From: an uncultured Alphaproteobacteria bacterium
GTDB lineage: Bacteria > Pseudomonadota > Alphaproteobacteria > Geminicoccales > Geminicoccaceae
NCBI GenBank assembly: GCA_937995535.1
Contig: CALKJU010000004.1
Span: 1-64,000 of the forward strand
Direction: 5' to 3'
DNA length: 64,000 nucleotides
The notes under the pieces were generated by a model. The model was not told the origin of the DNA, searched no databases, and saw only the letters and a program-made list of their open reading frames with translations. The translations under genes and the position numbers were made by a program. Shown here piece by piece: positions 39,024 through 48,316 of this stretch; the stretch's first letter is position 1; every line of letters starts with the position of its first letter.

Positions 39024-39796
39024 GGCCGCTCGCCGTTGGCCTGCTCGCGAGCTGGCTGCTCGCGGGTTGCGGCGCCGTTCCCGGCACCAGCCTGGGCACG
39101 ACTCCGGTCCGCAGTCCGATCACGCCCGAGCAGGCCGCCGAATCCCCGCTCGATGTCTACGATCCATGGGAGGGCTTCAACCGCGGCGTCTACCAGTTCA
39201 ACACCGTGCTCGATCGCTACCTGCTGATGCCGGCGGTCCGCGTCTACGAGTTCGTCCTGCCGGGTCCGGTGCAGCTCGCCGTGACCAACTTCTTCAACAA
39301 TGTCGGCGAGCTGCGCAACGGGATGAACTCGGCGCTGCAGCTCCGCGGCGACGCCTTCGGCACGGCACTCGGCCGCTTCATGATCAACAGTACGGTCGGC
39401 ATGCTGGGCTTGATCGATATCGCCACGCAGATCGGATACCCGGAGCGGCGGACCGATTTCGGCCTGACCCTCGGGCGCTGGGGCGTCGGCCCCGGCCCCT
39501 ACCTCGTCCTGCCGGTGCTCGGCCCGTCGAGCCTGCGCGACGGCGCCGGGGTCGCGGTCGACACGGCGACCCTGCGCGCGACGACACTGAACGCGCCGGC
39601 CGCGATCGACGGCAGCATCAGCAGCCCGCCGGCCACCGGCCTCTACGGGATCGACCGGCGGCGCCAGATCCGCTTCGAGTACTACCAGACGAGCTCACCC
39701 TTCGAGTACGACCTCGTGCGCTACTTCGCGACCAAGCGGCGTGAATTCGAGCTGCTGCAGATCTACTGTGAGCTCTATCCGCAGCTCGAGTGCTGA
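39020..39796 (+). CDS. mlaA: MlaA/VacJ-family outer-membrane lipoprotein
   Basis: Outer-membrane component of the Mla system, which removes surface-exposed phospholipids and hands them to periplasmic MlaC. The 258 residues carry a lipoprotein signal with lipobox LLAGC (Cys17), then the VacJ domain DPWEGFNRGVYQFNTVLDRY, NNVGELRNGMNSALQL, MINSTVGMLGLIDIA and LGRWGVGPGPYLVLPVLGPS. The genes mlaB to mlaF are not in the window. It is expressed with the exported hydrolase. The 3' end faces the convergent otnI. Confidence 0.93.
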   Translation: MRPLAVGLLASWLLAGCGAVPGTSLGTTPVRSPITPEQAAESPLDVYDPWEGFNRGVYQFNTVLDRYLLMPAVRVYEFVLPGPVQLAVTNFFNNVGELRNGMNSALQLRGDAFGTALGRFMINSTVGMLGLIDIATQIGYPERRTDFGLTLGRWGVGPGPYLVLPVLGPSSLRDGAGVAVDTATLRATTLNAPAAIDGSISSPPATGLYGIDRRRQIRFEYYQTSSPFEYDLVRYFATKRREFELLQIYCELYPQLEC

Positions 39797-39803
39797 CGCG
39801 CGC

Positions 39804-40583
39804 TCACCCGCGCCACGGTGCGAACCAGCCGAGCCCGTCCTCGGTCCGCCCACGCGGGCGGTACTCGCACCCCACCCAGCCGCTGTAGCCGGTGCGGTCG
39901 AGGGCCTCGAACAGATAGGGGTAGTTGATCTCGCCGACGTCCGGCTCGTGCCGCTCCGGCACCCCGGCGATCTGCACGTGCCCGGTGATGTCGGCGAAGT
40001 CGCGGATGTGCACGGCCAGATCGCCCTCCATGATCTGGCAGTGGTAGAGGTCGAGCTGGAGCTTGAGGTTGCCGGCACCGATCCGCTCGATCAGACCCCG
40101 CGCCTGCCTCTGGTAGTTGAGATAGAATCCGGGGATGTCGCGGGTGTTGATCGGCTCGATGACGACCGTGACGCCGTGGCCCGCCGCGCGCCGTGCCGCT
40201 TCGCCGATGTTGGCGAGATAGGTGGCGTCGAGCCGCTCGTCGGCGACGCCCGGGGGCCGCAGACCGGCCATGCAGTGGATCGTCGCGCACCCCAGCGCCC
40301 GCGCATAGTCGAGCGCCTTGTCGACGCCGGCGAGGAACTCGGCCTCGCGTCCGGGGATGCAGGCCAGCCCCCGCTCGCCCTTGCCCCAGTCGCCGGGCAC
40401 GGTGTTGAACAGGACCTGGGTCAGGCCGGCTGCACGGAGCTTGCCCGCGACCTCCTCCTTCGGGTGATCGTAGGGAAAGAGGAACTCGACGCCGCGGAAC
40501 CCGGCCGCAGCCGCCGCAGCGAAGCGGTCGAGAAACGGAACCTCGTTGAACATCATGCTGAGATTGGCGGCGAACTGCGGCAT
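39804..40583 (-). CDS. otnI: 2-oxo-tetronate isomerase / hydroxypyruvate isomerase family
   Basis: TIM-barrel sugar-acid isomerase, 259 residues. It has the family start [35 protein letters not shown], the catalytic [50 protein letters not shown] and [16 protein letters not shown]. With otnK and otnC in the same window, the OtnI role (2-oxo- to 3-oxo-tetronate) is more likely than hydroxypyruvate isomerase of the glyoxylate pathway (Hyi), which shares this sequence. Unlike in described operons it lies on the other strand, two genes away. Confidence 0.85.
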   Translation of the reverse strand: MPQFAANLSMMFNEVPFLDRFAAAAAAGFRGVEFLFPYDHPKEEVAGKLRAAGLTQVLFNTVPGDWGKGERGLACIPGREAEFLAGVDKALDYARALGCATIHCMAGLRPPGVADERLDATYLANIGEAARRAAGHGVTVVIEPINTRDIPGFYLNYQRQARGLIERIGAGNLKLQLDLYHCQIMEGDLAVHIRDFADITGHVQIAGVPERHEPDVGEINYPYLFEALDRTGYSGWVGCEYRPRGRTEDGLGWFAPWRG

Positions 40584-40775
40584 CGTCCCCTCCCCTGGCC
40601 CGGCTCCTCGCGCGGCCGGATGATAGGTGCGCGGCCGGGCGCTTGAACAGCGTGCCGGCGTTCAGAGCGGCGCCACGGCGCCGGTCGCCGGCGGTCCCTG
40701 TGCTGTCGACCGTCTCGGTGACGGCCAGAGCAGGCCGGGTAAGGCCCGACCCGCCATGCCCCGCTATCCCGCCGC

Positions 40776-41663
40776 CTACAGCCGCGGCGCGTTGAAGGTG
40801 TCGCAGGCGTCGAGGCGGCCGGTCTGCATCCCGGTCTTGAACCAGCGCAAACGCTGCTCCGAGCTGCCATGCGTGAAGCTCTCCGGGCTGACCCAGCCCC
40901 CGGAGCGCCGCTGCATCCGGTCGTCGCCGATCTGCGCCGCCGCGTTCAGGCCCTCCTCGACGTCGCCCTCGTCGAGGATCTGTCGCGCCCGGTCGGCGTG
41001 ATGCGCCCACACCCCGGCGAAGCAGTCGGCCTGCAGCTCGAGCATCACGCTCGCCCGGTTGGCGCTGATCGTGTCGGCACGCTGCCGGTACTGATGGACC
41101 TGCGGCAGAATGCCGAGGAGATTCTGCACGTGGTGGCCGACCTCATGCGCGACGACGTAGGCCTGGGCGAAGTCGCCGGGCGCGCCGAAGCGGCGGTCGA
41201 GCTCGTCGAAGAAGCCGAGGTCGAGATAAACCTTGCGATCCGCCGGACAGTAGAACGGGCCGGTGGCGGCACTGGCGAAGCCGCACGCCGACTGCACCTG
41301 GTCGGTGAACAGCACCAGCGTCGGCTCCTGATAGGACTGGCCGATCTGGCGGAAGATCGGGGTCCAGGTGTCCTCGGTGTCGCCCAGCACCACCGCGACG
41401 AACTCCTTGAGCTGCTCCTCCTGCACCGAGCCGATCGGCCGGCTCTGCCGCGGCTCGTCGACCGGCACGAGCTGTCCCCCACCGCCGCTCAGCAGGATGC
41501 TCGGATCGACCCCGAGGAACAGCATGATCAAGGCGATGATCAGGATCCCGATACCGCCACCGCCGGCGGCGCGACCGACCCGGACCCCGCCGCCACGGCC
41601 GAGCCCGCCCATCCCGCGGCGATCCTCGATGTTCTGGCTGCGCCGGCCTCGCGTCCATTGCAT
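40776..41663 (-). CDS. membrane-anchored neutral zinc metallopeptidase (YpfJ family)
   Basis: Putative zinc protease of the YpfJ/KPN_02809 family; its substrate is unknown. The 295 residues start with a Gly/Arg-rich cytosolic part, a single membrane segment around residues 38-52 (IGILIIALIMLFLG), then a periplasmic catalytic domain with the zinc motif HEVGH (173-177) preceded by AYVVA, and the third-ligand region ELQADCFAGVWA. Four cysteines (for example CGFASAATGPFYCP) suggest disulfides. It is a single-gene unit read leftward from a 219-base divergent gap. Confidence 0.9.
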   Translation of the reverse strand: MQWTRGRRSQNIEDRRGMGGLGRGGGVRVGRAAGGGGIGILIIALIMLFLGVDPSILLSGGGGQLVPVDEPRQSRPIGSVQEEQLKEFVAVVLGDTEDTWTPIFRQIGQSYQEPTLVLFTDQVQSACGFASAATGPFYCPADRKVYLDLGFFDELDRRFGAPGDFAQAYVVAHEVGHHVQNLLGILPQVHQYRQRADTISANRASVMLELQADCFAGVWAHHADRARQILDEGDVEEGLNAAAQIGDDRMQRRSGGWVSPESFTHGSSEQRLRWFKTGMQTGRLDACDTFNAPRL

Positions 41664-41882
41664 GGCGGATCCCTCTCGTCCTCGCGTGGGCGGGCATCTA
41701 GCATCGCCTGCGCGGGCGCCAATCGTGCGCTGCCGTCACCCGCTTGACGCGCCGCGCGCCGGGCGCCCAAAACAGCCGCACCGTCCGCCCCGTGCGGAGC
41801 CAACAACCCGTGTCGCCTGTCGTGGATCGCGGGCCGTTGCCCGCGCCCCGCGCCGCGGCGGCACACAAGGAGGAGGGGCATC
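41664..41882. promoter_or_regulatory. divergent region before the polyamine-type ABC operon
   Basis: 219 bases between the metallopeptidase gene and the transporter operon. The strongest element is AAGGAGGAGGGG just before the GTG at 41883, a long Shine-Dalgarno sequence. TTGACG near 41745 has no acceptable -10 partner, so I do not call a promoter. Confidence 0.35.
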
Positions 41883-43205
41883 GTGACCGACAAGACCTCG
41901 ACGAGTGACCAGCCCGCAACCGGCCAGGGCGCGCCGGTCACCCGCCGGCATGCGCTGGGCGTGGCCGCGGCCGCCGCCGGTGCCGCCGTCGGCAGCGGCG
42001 CGATCCGCGGCTTTCCCACGATCTGGGCGCAGAACATCAAGGACGTGACCATCAACCACGTCGGCTCGTCGTACTCGGCGATCATCGACATCGCCCGCCA
42101 GGCGACCAGCGATCTCGGCTTCAAGGTCGAGATGCAGACCGTCAACGGCGACGCGCTGGTCAACCGCGTCGTCACCCAGCCGACCACGGTGGACATCGCC
42201 GATCTCGAATACTGGGCGGTGCAGAAGGTCTACCCGCGCGGCGTCATGCAGGCGGTCGACGTCGGCAGGATCAAGCTGTGGGACAAGGTCGTGCCGATCT
42301 TCACGCTGGGCAAATACCCGGACGGCACCGACGTCACCCGCCAAGGCACGCTGCCCTACGAGAGCCAGTATGTGGAGACCGCGGACGCCACCAGCTTCGC
42401 CAGCCAGCCGACCAAGTGGGCCACGCTGATCCCGGACATCTACAATGCCGACACGCTGGGCATCCGCCCCGACCTGATCGGCCGGCCGATCGAGACCTGG
42501 GCCGAGCTGCTCAATCCCGAGTTCAAGGGCAAGACGGCACTCGTCGACATCCCGTCGATCGGCATCATGGACGTCGCCATGGCGCTGGAGTCGCGCGGCG
42601 ACATGACCTTCGCCGACAAGGGCAACATGACGAAGGAGGAGATCGACAAGGCGATCGCCGCGATGATCGACCTCAAGCGGCAGGGACACTTCCGGGCATT
42701 CTGGAACTCCTTCGACCAGAGCGTCAACCTGATGGCCTCGGGCGAGGTGGTGATCCAGTCGATGTGGTCGCCGGCGGTCACCGCGGTGCGCACGCGCGGC
42801 ATCCCCTGCGCCTACCAGCCGCTCAAGGAGGGTTACCGCGCCTGGGCCGCCGGGCTCGGGCTGATGAAGCACCTCGACGGGCTGAAGCTCGACGCCGCGT
42901 ACGAGTATCTCAACTGGTACCTGTCCGGATGGCACGGCGGCTTCATCGCCAAGCAGGGCTACTACAGCGCCGTGCCGGAGACGGCCAAGGCCTTCCTGAC
43001 CGAGGACGAGTGGAACTACTGGTACGAGGGCAAGCCGGCCCAGGGCGACATCATGGATCCGTTCGGCAACCTGATGGAGAAGGCCGGCGCGGTGCGCGAC
43101 GGCGGCGCGTTCTGGGAGCGGATGGGCAACATCGCCTGTTGGAACACGGTGATGGACGAGAACGTCTACATGGTCCGCAAGTGGAACGAGTTCGTCTCCG
43201 CCTGA
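41883..43205 (+). CDS. ABC transporter substrate-binding protein, polyamine (PotD) type, Tat-exported
   Basis: Periplasmic solute receptor of 440 residues. It has a twin-arginine signal (VTRRHALGVAAAAAGAAVG; Arg21-Arg22). The mature part resembles the PotD/PotF class, with GRPIETWAELLNPEFKGKTA, FWNSFDQSVNLMASGEVVIQ and a Trp/Tyr-rich C-terminal part, as expected for a cationic amine ligand. The substrate is inferred from family and from the acetylpolyamine-deacetylase-like gene close by. It begins a five-gene run with two permeases, an ATPase and a beta-propeller protein. Confidence 0.88.
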   Translation: MTDKTSTSDQPATGQGAPVTRRHALGVAAAAAGAAVGSGAIRGFPTIWAQNIKDVTINHVGSSYSAIIDIARQATSDLGFKVEMQTVNGDALVNRVVTQPTTVDIADLEYWAVQKVYPRGVMQAVDVGRIKLWDKVVPIFTLGKYPDGTDVTRQGTLPYESQYVETADATSFASQPTKWATLIPDIYNADTLGIRPDLIGRPIETWAELLNPEFKGKTALVDIPSIGIMDVAMALESRGDMTFADKGNMTKEEIDKAIAAMIDLKRQGHFRAFWNSFDQSVNLMASGEVVIQSMWSPAVTAVRTRGIPCAYQPLKEGYRAWAAGLGLMKHLDGLKLDAAYEYLNWYLSGWHGGFIAKQGYYSAVPETAKAFLTEDEWNYWYEGKPAQGDIMDPFGNLMEKAGAVRDGGAFWERMGNIACWNTVMDENVYMVRKWNEFVSA

Positions 43206-43281
43206 CCGATTGACGCCGAACGCTCGGACCGGGGCCGCGTCGCCGCGCGGCCCCGGTCGCCTCGCCCGCGCGGAGCGCCCG

Positions 43282-44133
43282 ATGCGCCGCCTCGTCCCCT
43301 ACCTGCAGGTCGCGCCGCTGGCGACCGTGCTGCTGCTGTTCCTGGTCATCCCGGTCGGCATGATCCTCGTCGTCAGCTTCTGGTCCTATGACCAGTTCGA
43401 CATCTATCCCGACTTCATCCTCGACAACTACCGTTACATCTTCACCTCGCCGGTGACGTTCTCGATCTATCTGAAGACGATCTACTACGCCGTCGTCACC
43501 TGGGCGATCACCCTCGTGCTCGGCTTCACCATCTCCTACTATCTCGTGTTCCACGTGCGGAACCTGCTCTGGCAGATCGGGCTGTTCCTGCTCTGCACGG
43601 TGCCGTTCTGGACCTCGAACATCATCCGGATGATCTCGTGGATCCCGTTCCTCGGCCGCGAGGGCATCTTCAACCAGGCGCTCCTCGCCACCGGCCTCGC
43701 GAGCGCGCCGCTGGAGTTCCTGCTCTTCTCCGACTTCGCCGTGATCCTCGCCTATGTGCACCTGTTCACCCTGTTCATGATCGTGCCGATCTTCAACGCC
43801 ATGGCGCGGATCAGCCCGACCGTCATCGAGGCCGCGGTCGACGGCGGGGCGAAGCCCTGGCAGGTCGTCCTCCACGTCGTCCTGCCGCTGTCCAAGACCG
43901 GCGTGGCGCTCGGCTCGATCTTCGTCGTCGCCCTGGTGATGGGCGACTTCTTCGTCGTGCGGACGATGAGCGGCGGGCAGAGCGGCAGCGTCGCCTCGGC
44001 CCTGAACAACGAGATCGGCCTCCTGCAATACCCGACCGCCGCCGCCGGCGCGGTGGTGCTGCTCGTCATCGTCACGCTGATGGTGGCGGCGATCTTGCGG
44101 ATCGTCGACGTGCGCCGGGAGTTGGCAGCGTGA
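43282..44133 (+). CDS. ABC transporter permease (PotB type)
   Basis: Inner-membrane permease of the spermidine/putrescine type. About six membrane segments are visible, from VAPLATVLLLFLVIPVGMIL on, and the EAA loop EAAVDGGAKPWQVVLHVVLP that contacts the ATPase. I use the ATG at 43282 (MRRLVPYLQ), which has GGAG six bases upstream; a TTG at 43210 would add 24 residues and has no ribosome binding site. It is 76 bases downstream of the receptor gene and overlaps the second permease start. Confidence 0.88.
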   Translation: MRRLVPYLQVAPLATVLLLFLVIPVGMILVVSFWSYDQFDIYPDFILDNYRYIFTSPVTFSIYLKTIYYAVVTWAITLVLGFTISYYLVFHVRNLLWQIGLFLLCTVPFWTSNIIRMISWIPFLGREGIFNQALLATGLASAPLEFLLFSDFAVILAYVHLFTLFMIVPIFNAMARISPTVIEAAVDGGAKPWQVVLHVVLPLSKTGVALGSIFVVALVMGDFFVVRTMSGGQSGSVASALNNEIGLLQYPTAAAGAVVLLVIVTLMVAAILRIVDVRRELAA

Positions 44134-44993
44134 CCGTCGGGCCGCAGGGCCGCCGCCCTCTCTCCTTCTGGATCCTGACCGCCGTCTTCGTGCTGTTCGT
44201 GCTGTTCCTCTACGGCCCGATGTCGGCGATCTACATCTTGTCCTTCCAGGGTCCGACCGGCGGCCTGACCTTTCCGATGCGCGGCGTCTCGCTGCACTGG
44301 TTCGGCGCCCTGTTCGGGCAGCAGCGTACCGGTGACTTCTCCGGCTCGTTCGCCCGCTCGATCATCCTGGCGCTGATCGTGATGGCGCTCACCCTGGTGA
44401 TCTCGCTGGCGGCCGGGCTCGCCTTCCGCCAGCGCTTCCGCGGCGCCACCCTGATCTTCTATGCCGCCATCGCCAGCCTCGTGATGCCCGGGCTGTTCGT
44501 CGGCCTCGGCATCGCGCTGGTCTGTCAGGTGCTCGGGATCACGCCGCGCTGGTGGCTGACCGGGCTCGGCGCGCATCTCACCTGGACCCTGCCGTTCGGG
44601 CTGCTGATCATGTTCGCGGTCTTCAACCGCTTCGACCGCAGCTACGAGGAGGCGGCGCGCGATCTCGGGGCGTCGGACCGCCAGGTCCTGACCGCGGTGA
44701 TCCTGCCGATCCTGGCGCCGGGCCTGATCGCGGTGGCGCTGTTCGGCTTCACCCTGTCCTACGACGAGGTCGCCCGCTCGACCCTGACCGTCGGCGCGCG
44801 CAACACCATGCCGCTCGAGATCTACGCCATGACCAACAACGTGACCTCGCCGGCGCTGTTCGCGCTGGGCACGGTGACGACCGCGATCTCCTTTCTCGCC
44901 ATCGCCGTGGCGCTGCTGACCATCGCCCGCATCACCCGCCGGCGCGGCACCGGACCGGTGCGCGCCGCGGACCCGGCGGGAGCGCCGTCGTGA
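44130..44993 (+). CDS. ABC transporter permease (PotC type)
   Basis: Second inner-membrane permease, 287 residues. The N-terminal segment is FWILTAVFVLFVLFLYGPM, followed by a periplasmic loop and five more segments; the EAA loop reads EEAARDLGASDRQVLTAVILP. It begins at a GTG overlapping the stop of the first permease and ends at a GTG overlap with the ATPase, so stoichiometric translation is likely. Confidence 0.88.
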   Translation: MTVGPQGRRPLSFWILTAVFVLFVLFLYGPMSAIYILSFQGPTGGLTFPMRGVSLHWFGALFGQQRTGDFSGSFARSIILALIVMALTLVISLAAGLAFRQRFRGATLIFYAAIASLVMPGLFVGLGIALVCQVLGITPRWWLTGLGAHLTWTLPFGLLIMFAVFNRFDRSYEEAARDLGASDRQVLTAVILPILAPGLIAVALFGFTLSYDEVARSTLTVGARNTMPLEIYAMTNNVTSPALFALGTVTTAISFLAIAVALLTIARITRRRGTGPVRAADPAGAPS

Positions 44994-46141
44994 CCGGGAC
45001 GGAACGACGCGGCGACGTCGCGCTGCATGAGGTCACCAAGCGGTTCGGACCGACGCTCGCCGTCGATCGGGTCAGCCTGACGATCCCGCATGCCAGCTAT
45101 TGCTGCCTGCTCGGCCCGTCCGGCTGTGGCAAGACGACGATCCTGCGCATGATCGCGGGCCACGAGGAGCCCAGCTCCGGCAGGATCCTGATCGGCGGCC
45201 AGGACGTCGCCGGCCTCGTCCCGGCGCAGCGCGGCACCGCCTTGATGTTCCAGTCCTACGCGCTGTTCCCGCATCTCTCGGTGCGCGACAATGTCGCCTT
45301 CAACCTGCGGATGCGGGGCGTACCGCGGGAGCAGCGCCACCGCGAAGCGGACCGCATGCTCGAGCTGGTGCGGATGACCGCCTTCGCCGACCGGATGCCG
45401 GCGCAGCTCTCCGGCGGGCAGCAGCAGCGCGTGGCGCTGGCCCGGGCGCTGATCACCAACCCGCGCGTGCTGCTGCTCGACGAGCCGCTCTCGGCACTGG
45501 ACGAGTTCCTGCGCCTGCAGATGCGCAGTGAGCTCAAGCGGCTGCAGACCGACCTCGGCATCACCTTCGTCCACGTCACCCACACCCAGCCGGAGGCGAT
45601 CGCCCTGGCCGATCTCGTCGTCGTCATGAACCAGGGCATCATCGAGCAGGCGGCGAGCGCACGCGAGGTCTACGCCCGCCCGCGCAGTCCCTATGTCGCG
45701 CGTTTCCTGGGCGGGCAGAACGTGATCATGGGCAAGGTCCGCGACCAGGACGGCCGGCACGCGCTGCTCGACGGGCCGGGCGGGGCCCTGTTCCGCGTGC
45801 CCCTGCACGAGCGCCGGCCACGTCCGGGCGAGCCGGTCTGGTTCGCCGTCCGCCGCGACCTGATCCACCTCGCGCGCGCCGGCGCTGGCGCGGTGACCGC
45901 CGAGAACAGCCTCGAGGGGCTGGTCGAGGCGGTCGAGTACCAGGGCAGCTTCGTCAAGGTGACGCTCGCCACCGCGACCGGCGAGGAGTTCCTCGTCAAC
46001 GAGCCCGAGGCCGCGTTCTTCGCGAGCCCGGTGGCGCGCGGCGACCGGGCGCTGGCCTCCTGGCAGCCCGACCAGGTCCATCTGCTCGAGCCGGACCGGG
46101 CCGGCGCGGGCGGGAGCCCGTCGCTGACCGCAGCCGCGTGA
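44990..46141 (+). CDS. ABC transporter ATP-binding protein (PotA type)
   Basis: Cytoplasmic ATPase of the polyamine-type importer, 383 residues. Walker A GPSGCGKT, Q-loop MFQSYALFPHLSV, signature LSGGQQQRVALARAL, Walker B VLLLDEPLSALD and switch HVTHTQ are intact. After about residue 245 comes a TOBE-type C-terminal domain (VIMGKVRDQDGRHALL, LEGLVEAVEYQGSFVKVTL). Both ends overlap neighbouring genes by 4 bases. Confidence 0.92.
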   Translation: MTGTERRGDVALHEVTKRFGPTLAVDRVSLTIPHASYCCLLGPSGCGKTTILRMIAGHEEPSSGRILIGGQDVAGLVPAQRGTALMFQSYALFPHLSVRDNVAFNLRMRGVPREQRHREADRMLELVRMTAFADRMPAQLSGGQQQRVALARALITNPRVLLLDEPLSALDEFLRLQMRSELKRLQTDLGITFVHVTHTQPEAIALADLVVVMNQGIIEQAASAREVYARPRSPYVARFLGGQNVIMGKVRDQDGRHALLDGPGGALFRVPLHERRPRPGEPVWFAVRRDLIHLARAGAGAVTAENSLEGLVEAVEYQGSFVKVTLATATGEEFLVNEPEAAFFASPVARGDRALASWQPDQVHLLEPDRAGAGGSPSLTAAA

Positions 46142-47058
46142 TTCCGTCTCTCCCCGCGCGCTTGCGGCGCCGGGTGCGGGCGCGGCTGCGCGAGGACATC
46201 TGGTGCGTCGGGATCGTCGCCAAACCGGCGCACGCCTTCCTCACCGATCCGACGCTCGGTCCGGTCCGTTGGATCGAGCTCTTCCCGCCCTTCGGCTACT
46301 ACGCGGACCCGTTCCCGTTGCTCGACGGGGGGCGGCTCAAGCTGCTCGTCGAGGGCTACGACCACGTCGCGGGACGGGGCTACATTGCGCTGCTCGACCC
46401 CGACGGCCCGCCCACGAGCGCCGTGCGGCGCCTCGACCTCCCGGTGCCGGGTCATCTCTCCTACCCTTACCTGATCGAGGACGGCGGACAGACCTTCTGC
46501 CTGCCGGAGAGCCATCAGGCGCGCCGCGTGGTGCTTCTCCGCGCCGCCGCGTTCCCGACCGACTGGACCGTGGACAGCGTGCTGCTCGACGGCTTCGCCG
46601 GCGTCGACTGCACCCCCGTGCACCATGACGGCCGCTGGTGGCTGTTCTGCGCCGACAACGACCGCCGGGACCAGGAGCTGCTGTTCCTGTTCATGGCGGA
46701 CGCGCTGCGCGGCCCGTGGCGGCCGCACCCCGGGAACCCGGTCAAGACGAGCCGGCGCTCCGCCCGCCCGGGCGGGCGGCCGTTCGTCCACGAGGGCGCG
46801 CTCTATCGCCCGGCCCAGGACTGCAGCCGCACCTATGGCGGCGCGCTCGTCCTCAACCGCGTGCTCGAGCTGACGCCCGAGCGCTTCGCCGAGGAGGAGG
46901 CGGTGCGGGTCGCGCCCGACCCGGCCAGCCCCTACCGGGACGGCCTGCACCATTTCGTGCCGTTCGGCGACCTCACGATCATCGACGCGAAGCGCGAGCA
47001 GCTCGACCTCGGCACTGCCCGCCGCGCGCTCGCCCGCTACCTGCGCGGCCGCGGCTGA
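46138..47058 (+). CDS. beta-propeller protein resembling the N-terminal domain of glucosamine inositolphosphorylceramide transferase 1
   Basis: 306-residue protein whose repeats resemble the five-bladed GINT1-N domain: IELFPPFGYYADPFPLL, LVEGYDHVAGRGYIALL, HLSYPYLIEDGGQTFCLPES, GVDCTPVHHDGRWWLFCAD, RPFVHEGALYRPAQDCSRTY. No signal peptide or membrane segment is seen and the transferase domain of the plant enzyme is absent. The GTG overlaps the ABC ATPase stop, so it is expressed as the last gene of the polyamine-type operon. The function is unknown; a carbohydrate-related role is expected from the fold. Confidence 0.75.
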   Translation: MIPSLPARLRRRVRARLREDIWCVGIVAKPAHAFLTDPTLGPVRWIELFPPFGYYADPFPLLDGGRLKLLVEGYDHVAGRGYIALLDPDGPPTSAVRRLDLPVPGHLSYPYLIEDGGQTFCLPESHQARRVVLLRAAAFPTDWTVDSVLLDGFAGVDCTPVHHDGRWWLFCADNDRRDQELLFLFMADALRGPWRPHPGNPVKTSRRSARPGGRPFVHEGALYRPAQDCSRTYGGALVLNRVLELTPERFAEEEAVRVAPDPASPYRDGLHHFVPFGDLTIIDAKREQLDLGTARRALARYLRGRG

Positions 47059-47190
47059 GGCCTTCGCGGATCGCCGGCCGACCGCATACGATGGCTGTGA
47101 CCTATCTCACTGCCCGATCGCCGCGTTGGGCCGAGCCGCGTGAGCGTCATCGAACTCCTGGGCGCGCCGACCGCCGTCACTGGCGCTCGC

Positions 47191-48219
<1,029 letters not shown>

Positions 48220-48316
48220 CCCCGGCTCCCCGTGACGACCCGGTGGATCATGGCCCCGGCCGCGACGCCCCGCCAGTTGTCGCGCACCGCGACCTTCGGC
48301 AGATAGCGGCGCAGCC

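Noticed and set aside
47096..47111. TGTGA-N6-TCACT, resembling a CRP site
   Set aside because: It lies between two convergent gene ends, where a promoter site is not expected, and is a single partial match.
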